From a virus: a DNA stretch of 64,000 nt. The translations under genes and the position numbers were made by a program. The stretch covers positions 1 through 64,000 of the IMG/VR virus record IMGVR_UViG_3300028377_000009. One strand, 5' to 3'. Shown piece after piece: positions 41,288-49,113 of this stretch (the first letter of the stretch is position 1; each line of letters opens with the position of its first letter). Under the pieces are notes generated by a model that was given only the letters and a program-made list of their open reading frames with translations, was not told where the DNA came from and searched no databases.

Positions 41288-41355
41288 AATCTTAGGGGTC
41301 GGGCTATATAGTCTTACGTAACTATTGGCTCGTGATCAAATCCCTGAGGATGTAA

Positions 41356-42738
41356 ATGAGCGACAACCCGTTTGAGGATATCGGGCCGGGTGCAGCACCC
41401 CCCGATGATCTCCCGGAAGACGGCGCTGTCAAGGAAGCCGTCAAGAAAGCCCGTGATTTCTACAACAAGAAAGAGGTCAAGGATACTATTCGCAAGGCCG
41501 AGCGCCTTTTCAAAGTAGCAAAGGGAGTCAAACCAAGTAATCCGTTTTCGATTGCCCACGCTGTCGCTAAGACGGCGGAGGTTTTCTACGAGTTCGATAA
41601 GGTCACGACACCAGCGGCTCTAAAGAAGTTCAATGCTCTCAAGGAAAAGGGCCATGAGCTTACGACCGATGATGTGTCGCACCTTTTCGTGCAGTTGTTC
41701 GACCCTGAACGCATCGAAGAATTAGAGTCTTCCGATGGGGACCAGAAACGCAAAGGCCCCACCCTGTACCGTTATGTCTTTACCGTGAAGGACGAGGATG
41801 AGGTAAAATACATCCCCGTCTATTGGTATAGTGACGGTATGGAGTATACGGAGATCATTTGCTCCAAAGATTTCGACAAGGCGCATGTCAAGAAGGTGTT
41901 GGCTCGTGTGTTGTGGAAAAAACATGGCACCCAAGTAGAGATGCTGTGGGGTCAAAACCGCGAATTTTCTTTCCGTAAGAAACCCGATCACCCGTGGCGT
42001 TACGAAGGTGAGTTCGGGGTTACGCTGATTGAGCGCTGGAAAAAGGCGTTCGAATTGGATATTCGACGGTTCATCATCCTTCACGGTCCTCCCGGAACCG
42101 GCAAGAGTACTCTGGCCCGCCAGCTTGGGGTAGATATTGGGGCCAACGTGCTTTACGTCCCTATCGACACGATTATCGAGGCCAATTCGGTGAAGTATTT
42201 CGCCGACGCTTTGGAAATCGTACAGCCAGATGTTGTGATCATTGACGACATCGACCGCATGAAGTCCAACCTCGAACGGCTTTTGTCGCTGTTTGAAGAG
42301 ACGGAAAACCACGTTCCGCTGTTACTGGCGACGACCAACCACCTCGACCGACTGCCGGATGCGATTAAGCGACCGGGCCGGTTCGATGAGATTTGGGAAA
42401 TTGCCCCGCCGCCCCCGGAAGTTCGTGGCCGCGTGATTCAGTATCTTGCAGGACTTGAAGGCGTGGAGCTTACGGAAGGCCAGTTGGAAGTGATTTCCAA
42501 TATTAGCGGTGATAAGAAGCTGTCCGGTGCCCACATTCGCGAGATTATTCGTCGGGTGGTTATGGGTGATGTGGGCGATGATTGGGATAGCATTGAATTC
42601 GACCCGAGGGATCTCACCTTTTCCGACCAGTGGCGTCCTTCCCAATACCGTCCCGAGGGGTTGAGCGTCCATTCTATTGACCAACGGGATGGGAGTCCCC
42701 ATTTCGATGAGATGGACGGCGACGAGGAGGACTTTTAA
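41356..42738 (+). CDS. AAA+ ATPase
   Basis: A 460-residue protein. The N-terminal 220 residues are a family-specific domain (YRYVFTVKDEDEVKYIPVYW ... VLWKKHGTQVEMLWGQN). Walker A GPPGTGKST near residue 246, Walker B VVIIDDIDRM, sensor 1 ATTNHLDRLP and the arginine finger RPGRFDEIW mark a classic AAA domain of BCS1/Cdc48-like type. The C-terminal helices (LSGAHIREIIRRVVMG) are the lid. It may remodel a protein complex. The C-terminus is acidic. Confidence 0.9.
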   Translation: MSDNPFEDIGPGAAPPDDLPEDGAVKEAVKKARDFYNKKEVKDTIRKAERLFKVAKGVKPSNPFSIAHAVAKTAEVFYEFDKVTTPAALKKFNALKEKGHELTTDDVSHLFVQLFDPERIEELESSDGDQKRKGPTLYRYVFTVKDEDEVKYIPVYWYSDGMEYTEIICSKDFDKAHVKKVLARVLWKKHGTQVEMLWGQNREFSFRKKPDHPWRYEGEFGVTLIERWKKAFELDIRRFIILHGPPGTGKSTLARQLGVDIGANVLYVPIDTIIEANSVKYFADALEIVQPDVVIIDDIDRMKSNLERLLSLFEETENHVPLLLATTNHLDRLPDAIKRPGRFDEIWEIAPPPPEVRGRVIQYLAGLEGVELTEGQLEVISNISGDKKLSGAHIREIIRRVVMGDVGDDWDSIEFDPRDLTFSDQWRPSQYRPEGLSVHSIDQRDGSPHFDEMDGDEEDF

Positions 42739-43058
42739 TGGCGGAAAAGAAACACCAGCTAGGTTGCTATTGGTATTCGCAAGGCAAGTGTCAGTTGTAC
42801 ACGATGCCCGAAGAGATGCTGTTTTCGATTCTTACCCGTGTCCCAGCGGCGCGGGACTCCATCGTTGAATGTGGACTGAAATGCCCGGAGGTGGATGATG
42901 TGTTCATCAAGTTCGCCAGCAACCCGGACACGATGGTCAAAGACCAGACCATCGCCAATCAGGAATTGATGGATAAGATCAACCGGTACAATGATGCACA
43001 ACGGTTGGCGGAAGCTAACCCGACCACGCCAAAAGATCCTGACGCCGAGGACGAGTAA
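42738..43058 (+). CDS. Hypothetical protein in the AAA+ operon
   Basis: A 106-residue protein whose ATG overlaps the AAA+ stop (TAATG). The first half has four Cys residues (GCYWYSQGKCQLYTMP ... ECGLKCPEVDDVF). It may be a partner or adaptor of the AAA+ protein. No family is recognised. Confidence 0.75.
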   Translation: MAEKKHQLGCYWYSQGKCQLYTMPEEMLFSILTRVPAARDSIVECGLKCPEVDDVFIKFASNPDTMVKDQTIANQELMDKINRYNDAQRLAEANPTTPKDPDAEDE

Positions 43059-43444
43059 TGTCCAAGAAAAACCGACGTAGGCGTAAGCAATATGAGAACC
43101 CGATCAATACCCACGTCGCCAAGACACTAACGCAGATCGAAGATGTGGCTGAGGTGCTCAAGGACGGGCTTGCAGATCACACGGACAAGTTGGACGAGGC
43201 TCTGAACAGTATTTATGTGTTGGAGCAGGCGCTCGAAATGAATTTTTGGGTACAGCTTCGTATGGGTTATAATGGGCATTTCGATCTGGAAAGTGACGCC
43301 CGGATGGACCCGGAGATCATGGTGACGACGGCCCAAGAATATCAGCAAGAGTATTTGGCGGTATTGGCGGTGATCACATTCTTCACAGATGTTGCCAAGT
43401 CAGAAGAAGCTGAAGGCGTTGATCCCCAAGCTACAAGCGGTTGA
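43058..43444 (+). CDS. Hypothetical protein in the AAA+ operon
   Basis: A 128-residue helical protein beginning SKKNRRRRKQYENP and continuing with a heptad-like stretch (DVAEVLKDGLADHTDKLDE ALNSIYVLEQALEM). It overlaps the preceding stop by one base. It is a likely structural partner in an AAA-driven complex; function unknown. Confidence 0.75.
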   Translation: MSKKNRRRRKQYENPINTHVAKTLTQIEDVAEVLKDGLADHTDKLDEALNSIYVLEQALEMNFWVQLRMGYNGHFDLESDARMDPEIMVTTAQEYQQEYLAVLAVITFFTDVAKSEEAEGVDPQATSG

Positions 43445-43468
43445 TAATGTATTTATTTTCCACGCTCG

Positions 43469-43497
43469 CTGACACTTGTACGGTCAAACTCTGATAC
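43469..43497 (+). promoter_or_regulatory. Weak promoter candidate
   Basis: CTGACA (43469-43474), a 17-base spacer, TGATAC (43492-43497), 16 bases before the cold-shock GTG. Both boxes deviate from consensus. Confidence 0.35.
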
Positions 43498-43512
43498 CAG
43501 TGAGATGACGTA

Positions 43513-43956
43513 GTGAGCGAATTGAAGCGCGGGAAAGTTAAGTTCTTCAACTATATGAAGGGCTTCGGGTTTATTTGTGAGGGGGACGAGGATTACTTTG
43601 TCCATGTCACAGATATCCAGAATGGGGATATTCTACTTGAAGATGAAGAAGTGGAATTCAAAGCGGTGCGCGGCCACAAAGGTTGGCAGGCGATCGAAGT
43701 CACCCGTGTAGGACCACCGGACCTATCCGAAGAGGAGGGTTTAGTCAAGTTCTACAACGAAGATCGTGGTTACGGATTCGTAGAGCGTGAGGGAAAAGCG
43801 GATGTTTTTGCCCACTTTACGGATATCGTAGAGGAACAACGTGATCTCGGTTTGACCGAAGGTGACAGTGTTAGATTTATGGTGCGCCGAGGCCGGGACG
43901 GTCGAGATCGCGCCTACAAAATTCAAATCCTGAATAAAGAAGACGATGGGAGTTAA
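43513..43956 (+). CDS. Double cold-shock-domain protein
   Basis: A 147-residue protein with two CSD copies: residues 5-65 (GKVKFFNYMKGFGFICEG ... FVHVTDI) and 75-140 (GLVKFYNEDRGYGFVEREG ... FAHFTDI). Each retains the RNP1-like K-G-F-G-F-I and RNP2-like V-H-x-T motifs for single-stranded nucleic acid. Bacterial cold-shock proteins are about 70 residues with one domain, so the tandem form is a dimer in one chain. It probably chaperones mRNA or single-stranded DNA. Confidence 0.9.
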   Translation: MSELKRGKVKFFNYMKGFGFICEGDEDYFVHVTDIQNGDILLEDEEVEFKAVRGHKGWQAIEVTRVGPPDLSEEEGLVKFYNEDRGYGFVEREGKADVFAHFTDIVEEQRDLGLTEGDSVRFMVRRGRDGRDRAYKIQILNKEDDGS

Positions 43957-43961
43957 AAGGC

Positions 43962-44396
43962 ATGGCATCATACACACCTTTACTGGACGATGAGCAGGAA
44001 AGCCTCCAACGAATGATTGAAGGGCAAGACGCCTACGTAGAGGTTGTAGGTTGGGGCTACCACAACAACCCTACTATCACGGCGGGCGACAAGCGGCTTC
44101 AGGTGCGCTTTATGATGGAGTTCGTCAAGCCTGTGGACATCCAAGTGCCTGTCAATTTCTTTACGCTTCGCTTGAAGCTGAGGGACGGTAGGACGGTTTT
44201 CGAAGATACTAAGTCGACCCGTTACCACAACCAAGCACTTCCAGTTACGGCGGGACTACAGATTGATCTTGTGTGGGATATAGCCCTCGATAAGATCAGT
44301 ACGGAATTCAAGAGGATTTTTATGCCGGGAACCAAAGGCAAGACCGTTATGGAGATCGACAACGGAAAGGTCAAGCGGCCCGGCGAAGGTAGTTGA
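43962..44396 (+). CDS. Hypothetical protein
   Basis: A 144-residue alpha/beta protein (YVEVVGWGYHNNPTITAGD, VRFMMEFVKPVDIQV, FKRIFMPGTKGKTVMEID) that may be a beta-sandwich. It starts five bases after the cold-shock gene. No family is recognised. The C-terminus is basic. Confidence 0.7.
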   Translation: MASYTPLLDDEQESLQRMIEGQDAYVEVVGWGYHNNPTITAGDKRLQVRFMMEFVKPVDIQVPVNFFTLRLKLRDGRTVFEDTKSTRYHNQALPVTAGLQIDLVWDIALDKISTEFKRIFMPGTKGKTVMEIDNGKVKRPGEGS

Positions 44397-44397
44397 T

Positions 44398-44622
44398 ATG
44401 CCGAAACGCACGATGCGCAAGTATCTTCGGAAACCCAAACCGGGCAAGTCGAAGGTGCAAGTAAAGTGGGAGCGCCTTTATCGTAAGGCTCTTGAACGGG
44501 CCGAGGCGGAAAATGATCCCCGAGTGCAAGACCTTCGGCATTTCTCTAATAATCCCGAGGCAGCGCTTCGAAGACTGTCAATAGTCTCCGAAGTGGACCT
44601 CGAAAGAGAATTTCCGAGCTAA
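44398..44622 (+). CDS. Small basic hypothetical protein
   Basis: A 74-residue protein with a very basic N-terminus (PKRTMRKYLRKPKPGKSK) and a helical, charged C-terminus. It starts one base after the previous stop. Possibly nucleic-acid binding. No family. Confidence 0.7.
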   Translation: MPKRTMRKYLRKPKPGKSKVQVKWERLYRKALERAEAENDPRVQDLRHFSNNPEAALRRLSIVSEVDLEREFPS

Positions 44623-44626
44623 GGCT

Positions 44627-44875
44627 ATGCCACCCCTTGAAAGCCACGTCAAAGACACGATCATGAACGAATACCCCGGTGTCTGGGACGTGTCTTTTTG
44701 TATGGATGGTGACGTTATAGTCGTAGTGAGTGCTACCCCCCAGACTTCCCTGTGCCTTATCAGTCTTAGTCGTCTGATCGCCGCCCATTACATCCCGTCT
44801 TACTACACGATTGACGTTCGGTTCGGTTGGAAGCCATGCCGATTTCAGGTGCTTTTTGGGAGTCGAGATCAATGA
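44627..44875 (+). CDS. Small hypothetical protein
   Basis: An 82-residue protein with hydrophobic strands (DVSFCMDGDVIVVVSATP, CLISLSRLIAAHYI). The frame fits the operon and overlaps the next ATG by four bases. No family is recognised. Confidence 0.65.
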   Translation: MPPLESHVKDTIMNEYPGVWDVSFCMDGDVIVVVSATPQTSLCLISLSRLIAAHYIPSYYTIDVRFGWKPCRFQVLFGSRDQ

Positions 44876-45213
44876 GTAACGAACCTACATTTGTTTATGT
44901 GCTTTTAGCTTCGGTGGAAAGCAGGCGTATCCCTCTGGCTATATTCGATAACCGGTCACGGTGTGAAGACGCCGTAGAGACGGAGTTGGAAGAGGAACTC
45001 GAAACCTATGGTCTTCGGGTATCCGACTGTGATCATTTCACGGTTGAAGAATGGGAAACCAATAATTTCTTGTCCGGGAAAGCTGTAAAGACCTTGACCT
45101 CTTACGACCACCACGGCGAACTGGCTAAACGGCTCGTTCCCCTTGGGATGGAAGGCAAGACGGATATGGAAAAGAAAGGCAACCGTTTCAAGCGCCTTAT
45201 CGAAAAGAGGTAG
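44872..45213 (+). CDS. Hypothetical protein
   Basis: A 113-residue protein from the ATG at 44872; the longer frame at 44827 is rejected because it overlaps the previous gene further. A short alpha/beta domain (FVYVLLASVESRRIPLAIF) with conserved acidic surfaces precedes a basic helical tail (DMEKKGNRFKRLIEKR). No family is recognised. Confidence 0.7.
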   Translation: MSNEPTFVYVLLASVESRRIPLAIFDNRSRCEDAVETELEEELETYGLRVSDCDHFTVEEWETNNFLSGKAVKTLTSYDHHGELAKRLVPLGMEGKTDMEKKGNRFKRLIEKR

Positions 45214-45234
45214 GCACCTCTAGCTAAGAAACTT

Positions 45235-45263
45235 TTGACAGGGTTCCGGTGTTAGGGTATAAG
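45235..45263 (+). promoter_or_regulatory. Sigma-70-like promoter
   Basis: TTGACA (45235-45240), a 17-base spacer ending AGGG, TATAAG (45258-45263). A near-consensus match for the 45310 gene, about 40 bases before its ATG. Confidence 0.8.
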
Positions 45264-45309
45264 GTGTTGTAAGGGACGCACACTAACCTAAGATCACACG
45301 GAGTCAGAC

Positions 45310-45564
45310 ATGAGCAAGCTACTTAACATTGTGAAAGGCGCACGTCGTCAAGCCGCAGCGGAAGCTGGCGCTTACGATGGTCGCTTCGGCCACCGGGTTA
45401 TTCAGGACCCGCGCAAAGAGTATGAGCGGACCCTGTGCCGTCAAGAGGTAGAAGTTCCGGTTGATGCCGAAGAGGAAGTTGTACTGTTCGACAAGACGGA
45501 TGTAGACGGACCCTCCAGCTACACGGAGGAGGTATCGTTCAACCCGTTCGCCGATCTCGCTTGA
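45310..45564 (+). CDS. Small hypothetical protein under a strong promoter
   Basis: An 84-residue protein: a basic, helical N-terminus (LLNIVKGARRQAAAEAGA) and an acidic C-terminus. CACGGAG precedes the ATG. Its dedicated strong promoter and single-gene unit hint at early, high expression, perhaps as a host-takeover protein. No family is recognised. Confidence 0.75.
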   Translation: MSKLLNIVKGARRQAAAEAGAYDGRFGHRVIQDPRKEYERTLCRQEVEVPVDAEEEVVLFDKTDVDGPSSYTEEVSFNPFADLA

Positions 45565-45589
45565 CACCAGATCATACCGAAGATAGAGT
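45561..45589 (+). promoter_or_regulatory. Promoter candidate that runs into a terminator
   Basis: TTGACA (45561-45566), a 17-base spacer, TAGAGT (45584-45589), overlapping the end of the 45310 gene. The terminator at 45592 begins two bases after the -10, so this is either attenuation or a chance match. Confidence 0.4.
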
Positions 45590-45591
45590 AA

Positions 45592-45617
45592 GGGCCAGTT
45601 CTGACTGGTCCTTTTTC
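45592..45617 (+). terminator. Rho-independent terminator
   Basis: An eight-base-pair stem GGGCCAGT (45592-45599) / ACTGGTCC (45604-45611), TCTG loop, then TTTTTC. It terminates the 45310 transcript. Confidence 0.88.
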
Positions 45618-45630
45618 TATTGGGTCGCAC

Positions 45631-45816
45631 ATGAATAACAAGTACGTGATCAAAGTAGGGCACCCACTATTACGCCCCGGCTTGGAAATCGAGACGGAGG
45701 CCAGCGAAAAGTACGTGGTTGCTGTAGTTAACACCCTGATGGGTAAAGTAAGGGAGATCAATGACGGAAAAGACGGAGAAGAAATTGCAAATCGGACTCG
45801 ACCTTCTGAAACTTGA
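45631..45816 (+). CDS. Small hypothetical protein
   Basis: A 61-residue protein that overlaps the start of the dUTPase gene by 56 bases. It has a short predicted strand-helix arrangement (YVIKVGHPLLRPGLEIET) and a basic tail. The long overlap lowers confidence, but the frame fits the upstream spacing after the terminator. Confidence 0.5.
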   Translation: MNNKYVIKVGHPLLRPGLEIETEASEKYVVAVVNTLMGKVREINDGKDGEEIANRTRPSET

Positions 45817-46435
45817 TGGTTTCGAGGTCAAGGTTCACGGCAAGCATGGTCTGGTGCCTAAGCAGGCTGAACCCGGCTCTGCCGGATACGACCTGTACGC
45901 CCCTCCGGGTAACGATATCCACATGCCGTTCCAGAGCCGCCGTATGGTGGATACTGGCGTGGTTGTGCAGACCCCGATCAAGCTATTCATGCTCCTCGTG
46001 CCCCGAAGTAGCACCGGAACCAAGCGGGCGCGCTCTGTGCGGATTGCCAACACGGTAGGTATCATTGACCCGAGCTATCAGGGCAAAGACGATACCCTCA
46101 AGGTGTATCTGGAACGTGGTGCCCGCCGCAAAACGTATGTGGGAACCTTTGAGAGTTCACCGGGCTTGGGTACTAACATGGCACAAGCTAATCGGAAATT
46201 TGGGGTGTCTATGACTCCTGAAGATACGGAGTTGCTCAAGGTGGGTGCTCCCAACCAGCCGATTTTCGACGTGTTTACCCACCAAGAGAAGGCGGAAGAT
46301 ACGCTCGTGGTCGAAGCGGGGAGCCGGTTCGCTCAGGTGATCTTCATTCCCTATGCTCGACCCGATTTGGTGGAAGCTGCTATTGAGGAGTTTGACGAAC
46401 TCGACCGTGGCGGGTTTGGTTCTACAGGTAAGTGA
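45761..46435 (+). CDS. dut: dUTPase (trimeric type) with an insertion
   Basis: A 224-residue protein with all five dUTPase motifs in order: AGYDLYAP (I), PRSSTG (II), NTVGIIDPSYQG (III), GSRFAQVIFIP (IV) and GGFGSTG (V). Standard phage dUTPases are about 140-160 residues; here about 50 extra residues lie between motifs III and IV (GAPNQPIFDVFTHQEKAE). It would hydrolyse dUTP to dUMP and pyrophosphate, keeping uracil out of phage DNA. The insert may form an extra surface. Confidence 0.9.
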   Translation: MTEKTEKKLQIGLDLLKLDGFEVKVHGKHGLVPKQAEPGSAGYDLYAPPGNDIHMPFQSRRMVDTGVVVQTPIKLFMLLVPRSSTGTKRARSVRIANTVGIIDPSYQGKDDTLKVYLERGARRKTYVGTFESSPGLGTNMAQANRKFGVSMTPEDTELLKVGAPNQPIFDVFTHQEKAEDTLVVEAGSRFAQVIFIPYARPDLVEAAIEEFDELDRGGFGSTGK

Positions 46436-46511
46436 AGTTACTCAGGCAAGTAAGGGTGGTGGGCCTTGGTGGTAAGCTACGGTCGAGTTCGTCATTTCAC
46501 TGCGGTGATGG

Positions 46512-47570
46512 CTAGAACGATACGTATTTTTGGTACGCTGTCAAGGTCCATTTTTCCCAAAATTCCGCATCCGCTTTTTCCGGCAAGTTGCTGTCCAAAT
46601 CCTTAGACTTCTCAATGAGTTCGGGCAGGTCGTCTTGAACTTGGTCGTAATCCACCTCACCCAACTTGACTTTCCGAAGGAAATCCCGGTCTTTCAGGGG
46701 GAATTGGATACCACCGGTTTTCAGAAGCTCTTCGAGTTCGAAGATGACCCGGTAAGCGTGGCTGACCGCTTTCCAATCAACCCCATCTTTCGCCCGCCGC
46801 GCACGATTACCGTATTTGCCGACGAGTTTCTTTAGAACTTTAGCCACATCTTGAATCTTGACCCGCATATCGAATTGCTTGCCATTGATTTCTAGCAATT
46901 CAATAGGATCGTCTTGGCCGTCGAGGTCCTTTTCTACGATGAAAACCACTTCGTTTTTGGGGATTTCATCGATGATATCTTCGACGCGGTAGTACGGGTT
47001 TTGGCCCATCAAGAAGTGCATCGCATCTTCTGTGGCCTGCAGCCGGGCACCTTTCATGCCATACTTTTTGGCTTGCCCCATACAGTAACCTACGAACGGC
47101 CACACATTGGACGTAAGCAGCTTGTCCTTGTTATCCCTTAGATTGGCGTACAGGTCCGTTGAGAAGACCACACAGTCGCCCGTAGCGTGTAGTAGCTCTA
47201 CGGCATAGGTCTGCCCTTTCATCGCATCTGAAAGGAACTTGCGGATTTCGATGAATTCGATATCGAGGTCGTCGGCACCGTTCCGCCCTTTGCCGCCACT
47301 GCTGGACGTAACCGTTTCCCGGTCTTTGCCGAGTACGATGCTGTTCAACGAGGACATGAAAACAGCTTTCAGGTCCAGATCGGAAGTGGGCGTAGTTGTG
47401 CCGTGCAGGTGTGACCCGAACTTGGATAGAAACAGGACATTTTCCAACGGCCCCTTTCGGAAGTCGTGGCCTTTACTGTTCACCAAGTCCGGGTCAACAA
47501 ACCCTACGGAATACAGACCGTTGGATTGAAGCTCCGTCGTCACTTGTTTTAGTAGTTCGTCATGTTTCAT
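46512..47570 (-). CDS. Nucleotidyltransferase (RlaP/YcgL-like, DNA polymerase beta superfamily)
   Basis: A 352-residue minus-strand protein. KFGSHLHGTTTPTSDLDLKA (residues 50-69) has the GS...Asp64-x-Asp66 motif of the polymerase-beta nucleotidyltransferase fold, of the type seen in phage and RNA-repair proteins. The C-terminal part is helical (DDPIELLEINGKQFDMRVKI ... LPEKADAEFWEKWTLTA). It is downstream of the ECF sigma gene with a 15-base gap and an AAAGG ribosome site, so the two are co-transcribed. It could nucleotidylate a protein or RNA. Confidence 0.8.
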   Translation of the reverse strand: MKHDELLKQVTTELQSNGLYSVGFVDPDLVNSKGHDFRKGPLENVLFLSKFGSHLHGTTTPTSDLDLKAVFMSSLNSIVLGKDRETVTSSSGGKGRNGADDLDIEFIEIRKFLSDAMKGQTYAVELLHATGDCVVFSTDLYANLRDNKDKLLTSNVWPFVGYCMGQAKKYGMKGARLQATEDAMHFLMGQNPYYRVEDIIDEIPKNEVVFIVEKDLDGQDDPIELLEINGKQFDMRVKIQDVAKVLKKLVGKYGNRARRAKDGVDWKAVSHAYRVIFELEELLKTGGIQFPLKDRDFLRKVKLGEVDYDQVQDDLPELIEKSKDLDSNLPEKADAEFWEKWTLTAYQKYVSF

Positions 47571-47585
47571 GGTGGTACCTTTAGG

Positions 47586-48152
47586 TTATGCGGCTTCCGT
47601 GCGTTCTTCGATGGTTTCTTTCGACACGAACTCATTGATGAGATCCACGTCGTAGTTTTCCAGCAAGTACTCGCGGGAGTACTTGCGTGCCCGATACAGC
47701 CGAGACATGATGGTCCCGATAGGGATTTCAAGAAGGGCCGCCGCTTCCTTATAGCTCTTATTTTTGACATCGACCAGAACAAGCACCGAGAAAAAGCAAT
47801 CTTCCAAGTAGCTTTCGAGGTCGTCAATCAGCCGTTGAAATTCGCAGCGGCCAAGCACGTCGTCAGACACGTTGCCCAGACCCTCTTTTTCCTCTTCGAG
47901 GAATTGCTTTTCCTCTTCAAGAAATTCATAGAACCGCTTTTTACGGCGGTACCCGTTGATGAAGGTGTTACGCATAATTGTGTATAGCCATGCACGCATA
48001 TTGGTACCCGGCTCGAAATTATGCTTGTATTTCAACGCTTTGATATACGTGTCTTGCAAGAGATCGGCAGCGTCTTGTTCGTTTTTGCAAAACTTCAAAG
48101 CGTTGGCGAACAACTCTTTCGAGTATGACGTCATTTCTTTTTCGAATTCCAT
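47586..48152 (-). CDS. ECF-type sigma factor
   Basis: A 188-residue protein on the minus strand. The ATG at 48150-48152 (reverse) is chosen because GAGGTGG lies about eight bases upstream; a further in-frame ATG at 48185 overlaps the divergent Nfu gene. Sigma-2 region: DLLQDTYIKALKYKHNFEP, MRAWLYTIMRNTFINGYRRK. Sigma-4: KSYKEAAALLEIPIGTIMSR, LYRARKYSRE. This two-domain layout (no region 3) is the extracytoplasmic-function class. It would redirect host RNA polymerase to phage promoters. ECF-class sigma factors are rarely reported in phages. Confidence 0.9.
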   Translation of the reverse strand: MEFEKEMTSYSKELFANALKFCKNEQDAADLLQDTYIKALKYKHNFEPGTNMRAWLYTIMRNTFINGYRRKKRFYEFLEEEKQFLEEEKEGLGNVSDDVLGRCEFQRLIDDLESYLEDCFFSVLVLVDVKNKSYKEAAALLEIPIGTIMSRLYRARKYSREYLLENYDVDLINEFVSKETIEERTEAA

Positions 48153-48173
48153 ATCGACCACCTCTTTAGCGTT

Positions 48174-48722
48174 ATGAAAATCCAAGACTTGGCAGACACC
48201 CCGAATCCAAATGCGAAAAGGTTCGTATTAGATACGGTGGTCGTTCCTGCATTCAGTAGTGTCCACGCAACTCAAGATACCATATCGGACCATGCTTTGG
48301 CAACTACCCTGCTTGACTTAGCCGGGGTAGACGAGGTATTCCTGCAAGGGAATTGGGTTACCATAACCCACTCGCCAGATACGTCTTGGGACGTATTATC
48401 CCGGCAAATCGCTGGGGTCCTCCGCCAATATCAGCCAGAAGTTGGCGGGGACGCTACGACAGATGATTCCAAATCTCAATTACCCGAGGATGACCCGAGG
48501 GTAGCTTTGATTCGTATCGTGATCAAACAGGACGTTATGCCCTATCTCAATAGCCACGGGGGTTCGCTGGAACTCGCCGCACTGGAGGACAACACCCTCT
48601 ATGTGCGATACCAAGGTGCTTGTTCGGGTTGCCCGGCTTCAATGTCAGGGACCCTAAAGGGTGTGGAAGCCATGCTACGCCGAGAAGTTGACCCGGAGCT
48701 TACCGTCGAGGCTATTTACTAA
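48174..48722 (+). CDS. Nfu-type iron-sulfur scaffold (NifU C-terminal domain)
   Basis: A 182-residue protein. The N-terminal Nfu_N region begins KIQDLADTPNPNAKRF. The C-terminal 70 residues (VMPYLNSHGGSLELAALEDN, YQGACSGCPASMSGTLKGV) carry the CxxC motif (Cys150, Cys153) that binds a 4Fe-4S cluster. It would help assemble or carry Fe-S clusters, perhaps for the DUF1848 protein. The sigma gene begins 22 bases away on the opposite strand, so the two starts share a 21-base intergenic region. Confidence 0.9.
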   Translation: MKIQDLADTPNPNAKRFVLDTVVVPAFSSVHATQDTISDHALATTLLDLAGVDEVFLQGNWVTITHSPDTSWDVLSRQIAGVLRQYQPEVGGDATTDDSKSQLPEDDPRVALIRIVIKQDVMPYLNSHGGSLELAALEDNTLYVRYQGACSGCPASMSGTLKGVEAMLRREVDPELTVEAIY

Positions 48723-48748
48723 TTGTATGTGATTGAGTTGGCCGGATG

Positions 48749-48805
48749 CTTTCGCCCCCGGTGGCTCTTTCCCACTGGAGACTCGCCCGAAGGCTAGGGG
48801 GAAAG
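48749..48805. ncRNA. Candidate compact structured RNA (three-way junction)
   Basis: A 57-base element that folds on either strand. P1 pairs CTTTC-g-CCCC (48749-48758, one bulged G) with GGGGAAAG (48798-48805). P2 pairs GGTGG (48760-48764) with CCACT (48772-48776). P3 pairs CTCGCC with GGCTAG (48782-48795), one mismatch, CGAA loop. It lies in a 391-base region with no supported gene. The size suits a small ribozyme or regulatory RNA, but no known catalytic core (for example the hammerhead CUGAUGA/GAAA) is present. No covariation evidence. Confidence 0.35.
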
Positions 48806-49062
48806 ATTCAGCAGGGTAGCGAGGCGTTTGCCTGTACCGTTGCATCCGTTCCGTAAATGCGGCCTTCGATTTTGCCGCCAAAACTTCCAGCTTCGGTACC
48901 TGTGAGGACACACCAATCCACCAAGAGACTGACATGGCCTCTTTTCCGGCTGATTGGGGATATTAAGTGTCCAAACACGAATGTACTCGCTTGCTGGTTT
49001 AGTTTGTTAGAGTAATAGAGCGTATAGCCCGTACTCACTATTCCGCGTGTATTAAAAGATTT

Positions 49063-49091
49063 TTGACAAAGCCGTGAACATTTGGTATGGT
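49063..49091 (+). promoter_or_regulatory. Sigma-70-like promoter
   Basis: TTGACA (49063-49068), a 17-base spacer ending GG, TATGGT (49086-49091). It lies 22 bases before the ATG at 49114 and probably drives that gene and gyrB. Confidence 0.75.
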
Positions 49092-49113
49092 ATGGCTTTG
49101 AAGCACTAGACGG

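Noticed and set aside
48749-48805. Hammerhead ribozyme or tmRNA
   Set aside because: The CUGAUGA/GAAA core and tmRNA tag are missing; only a generic structured RNA can be claimed.
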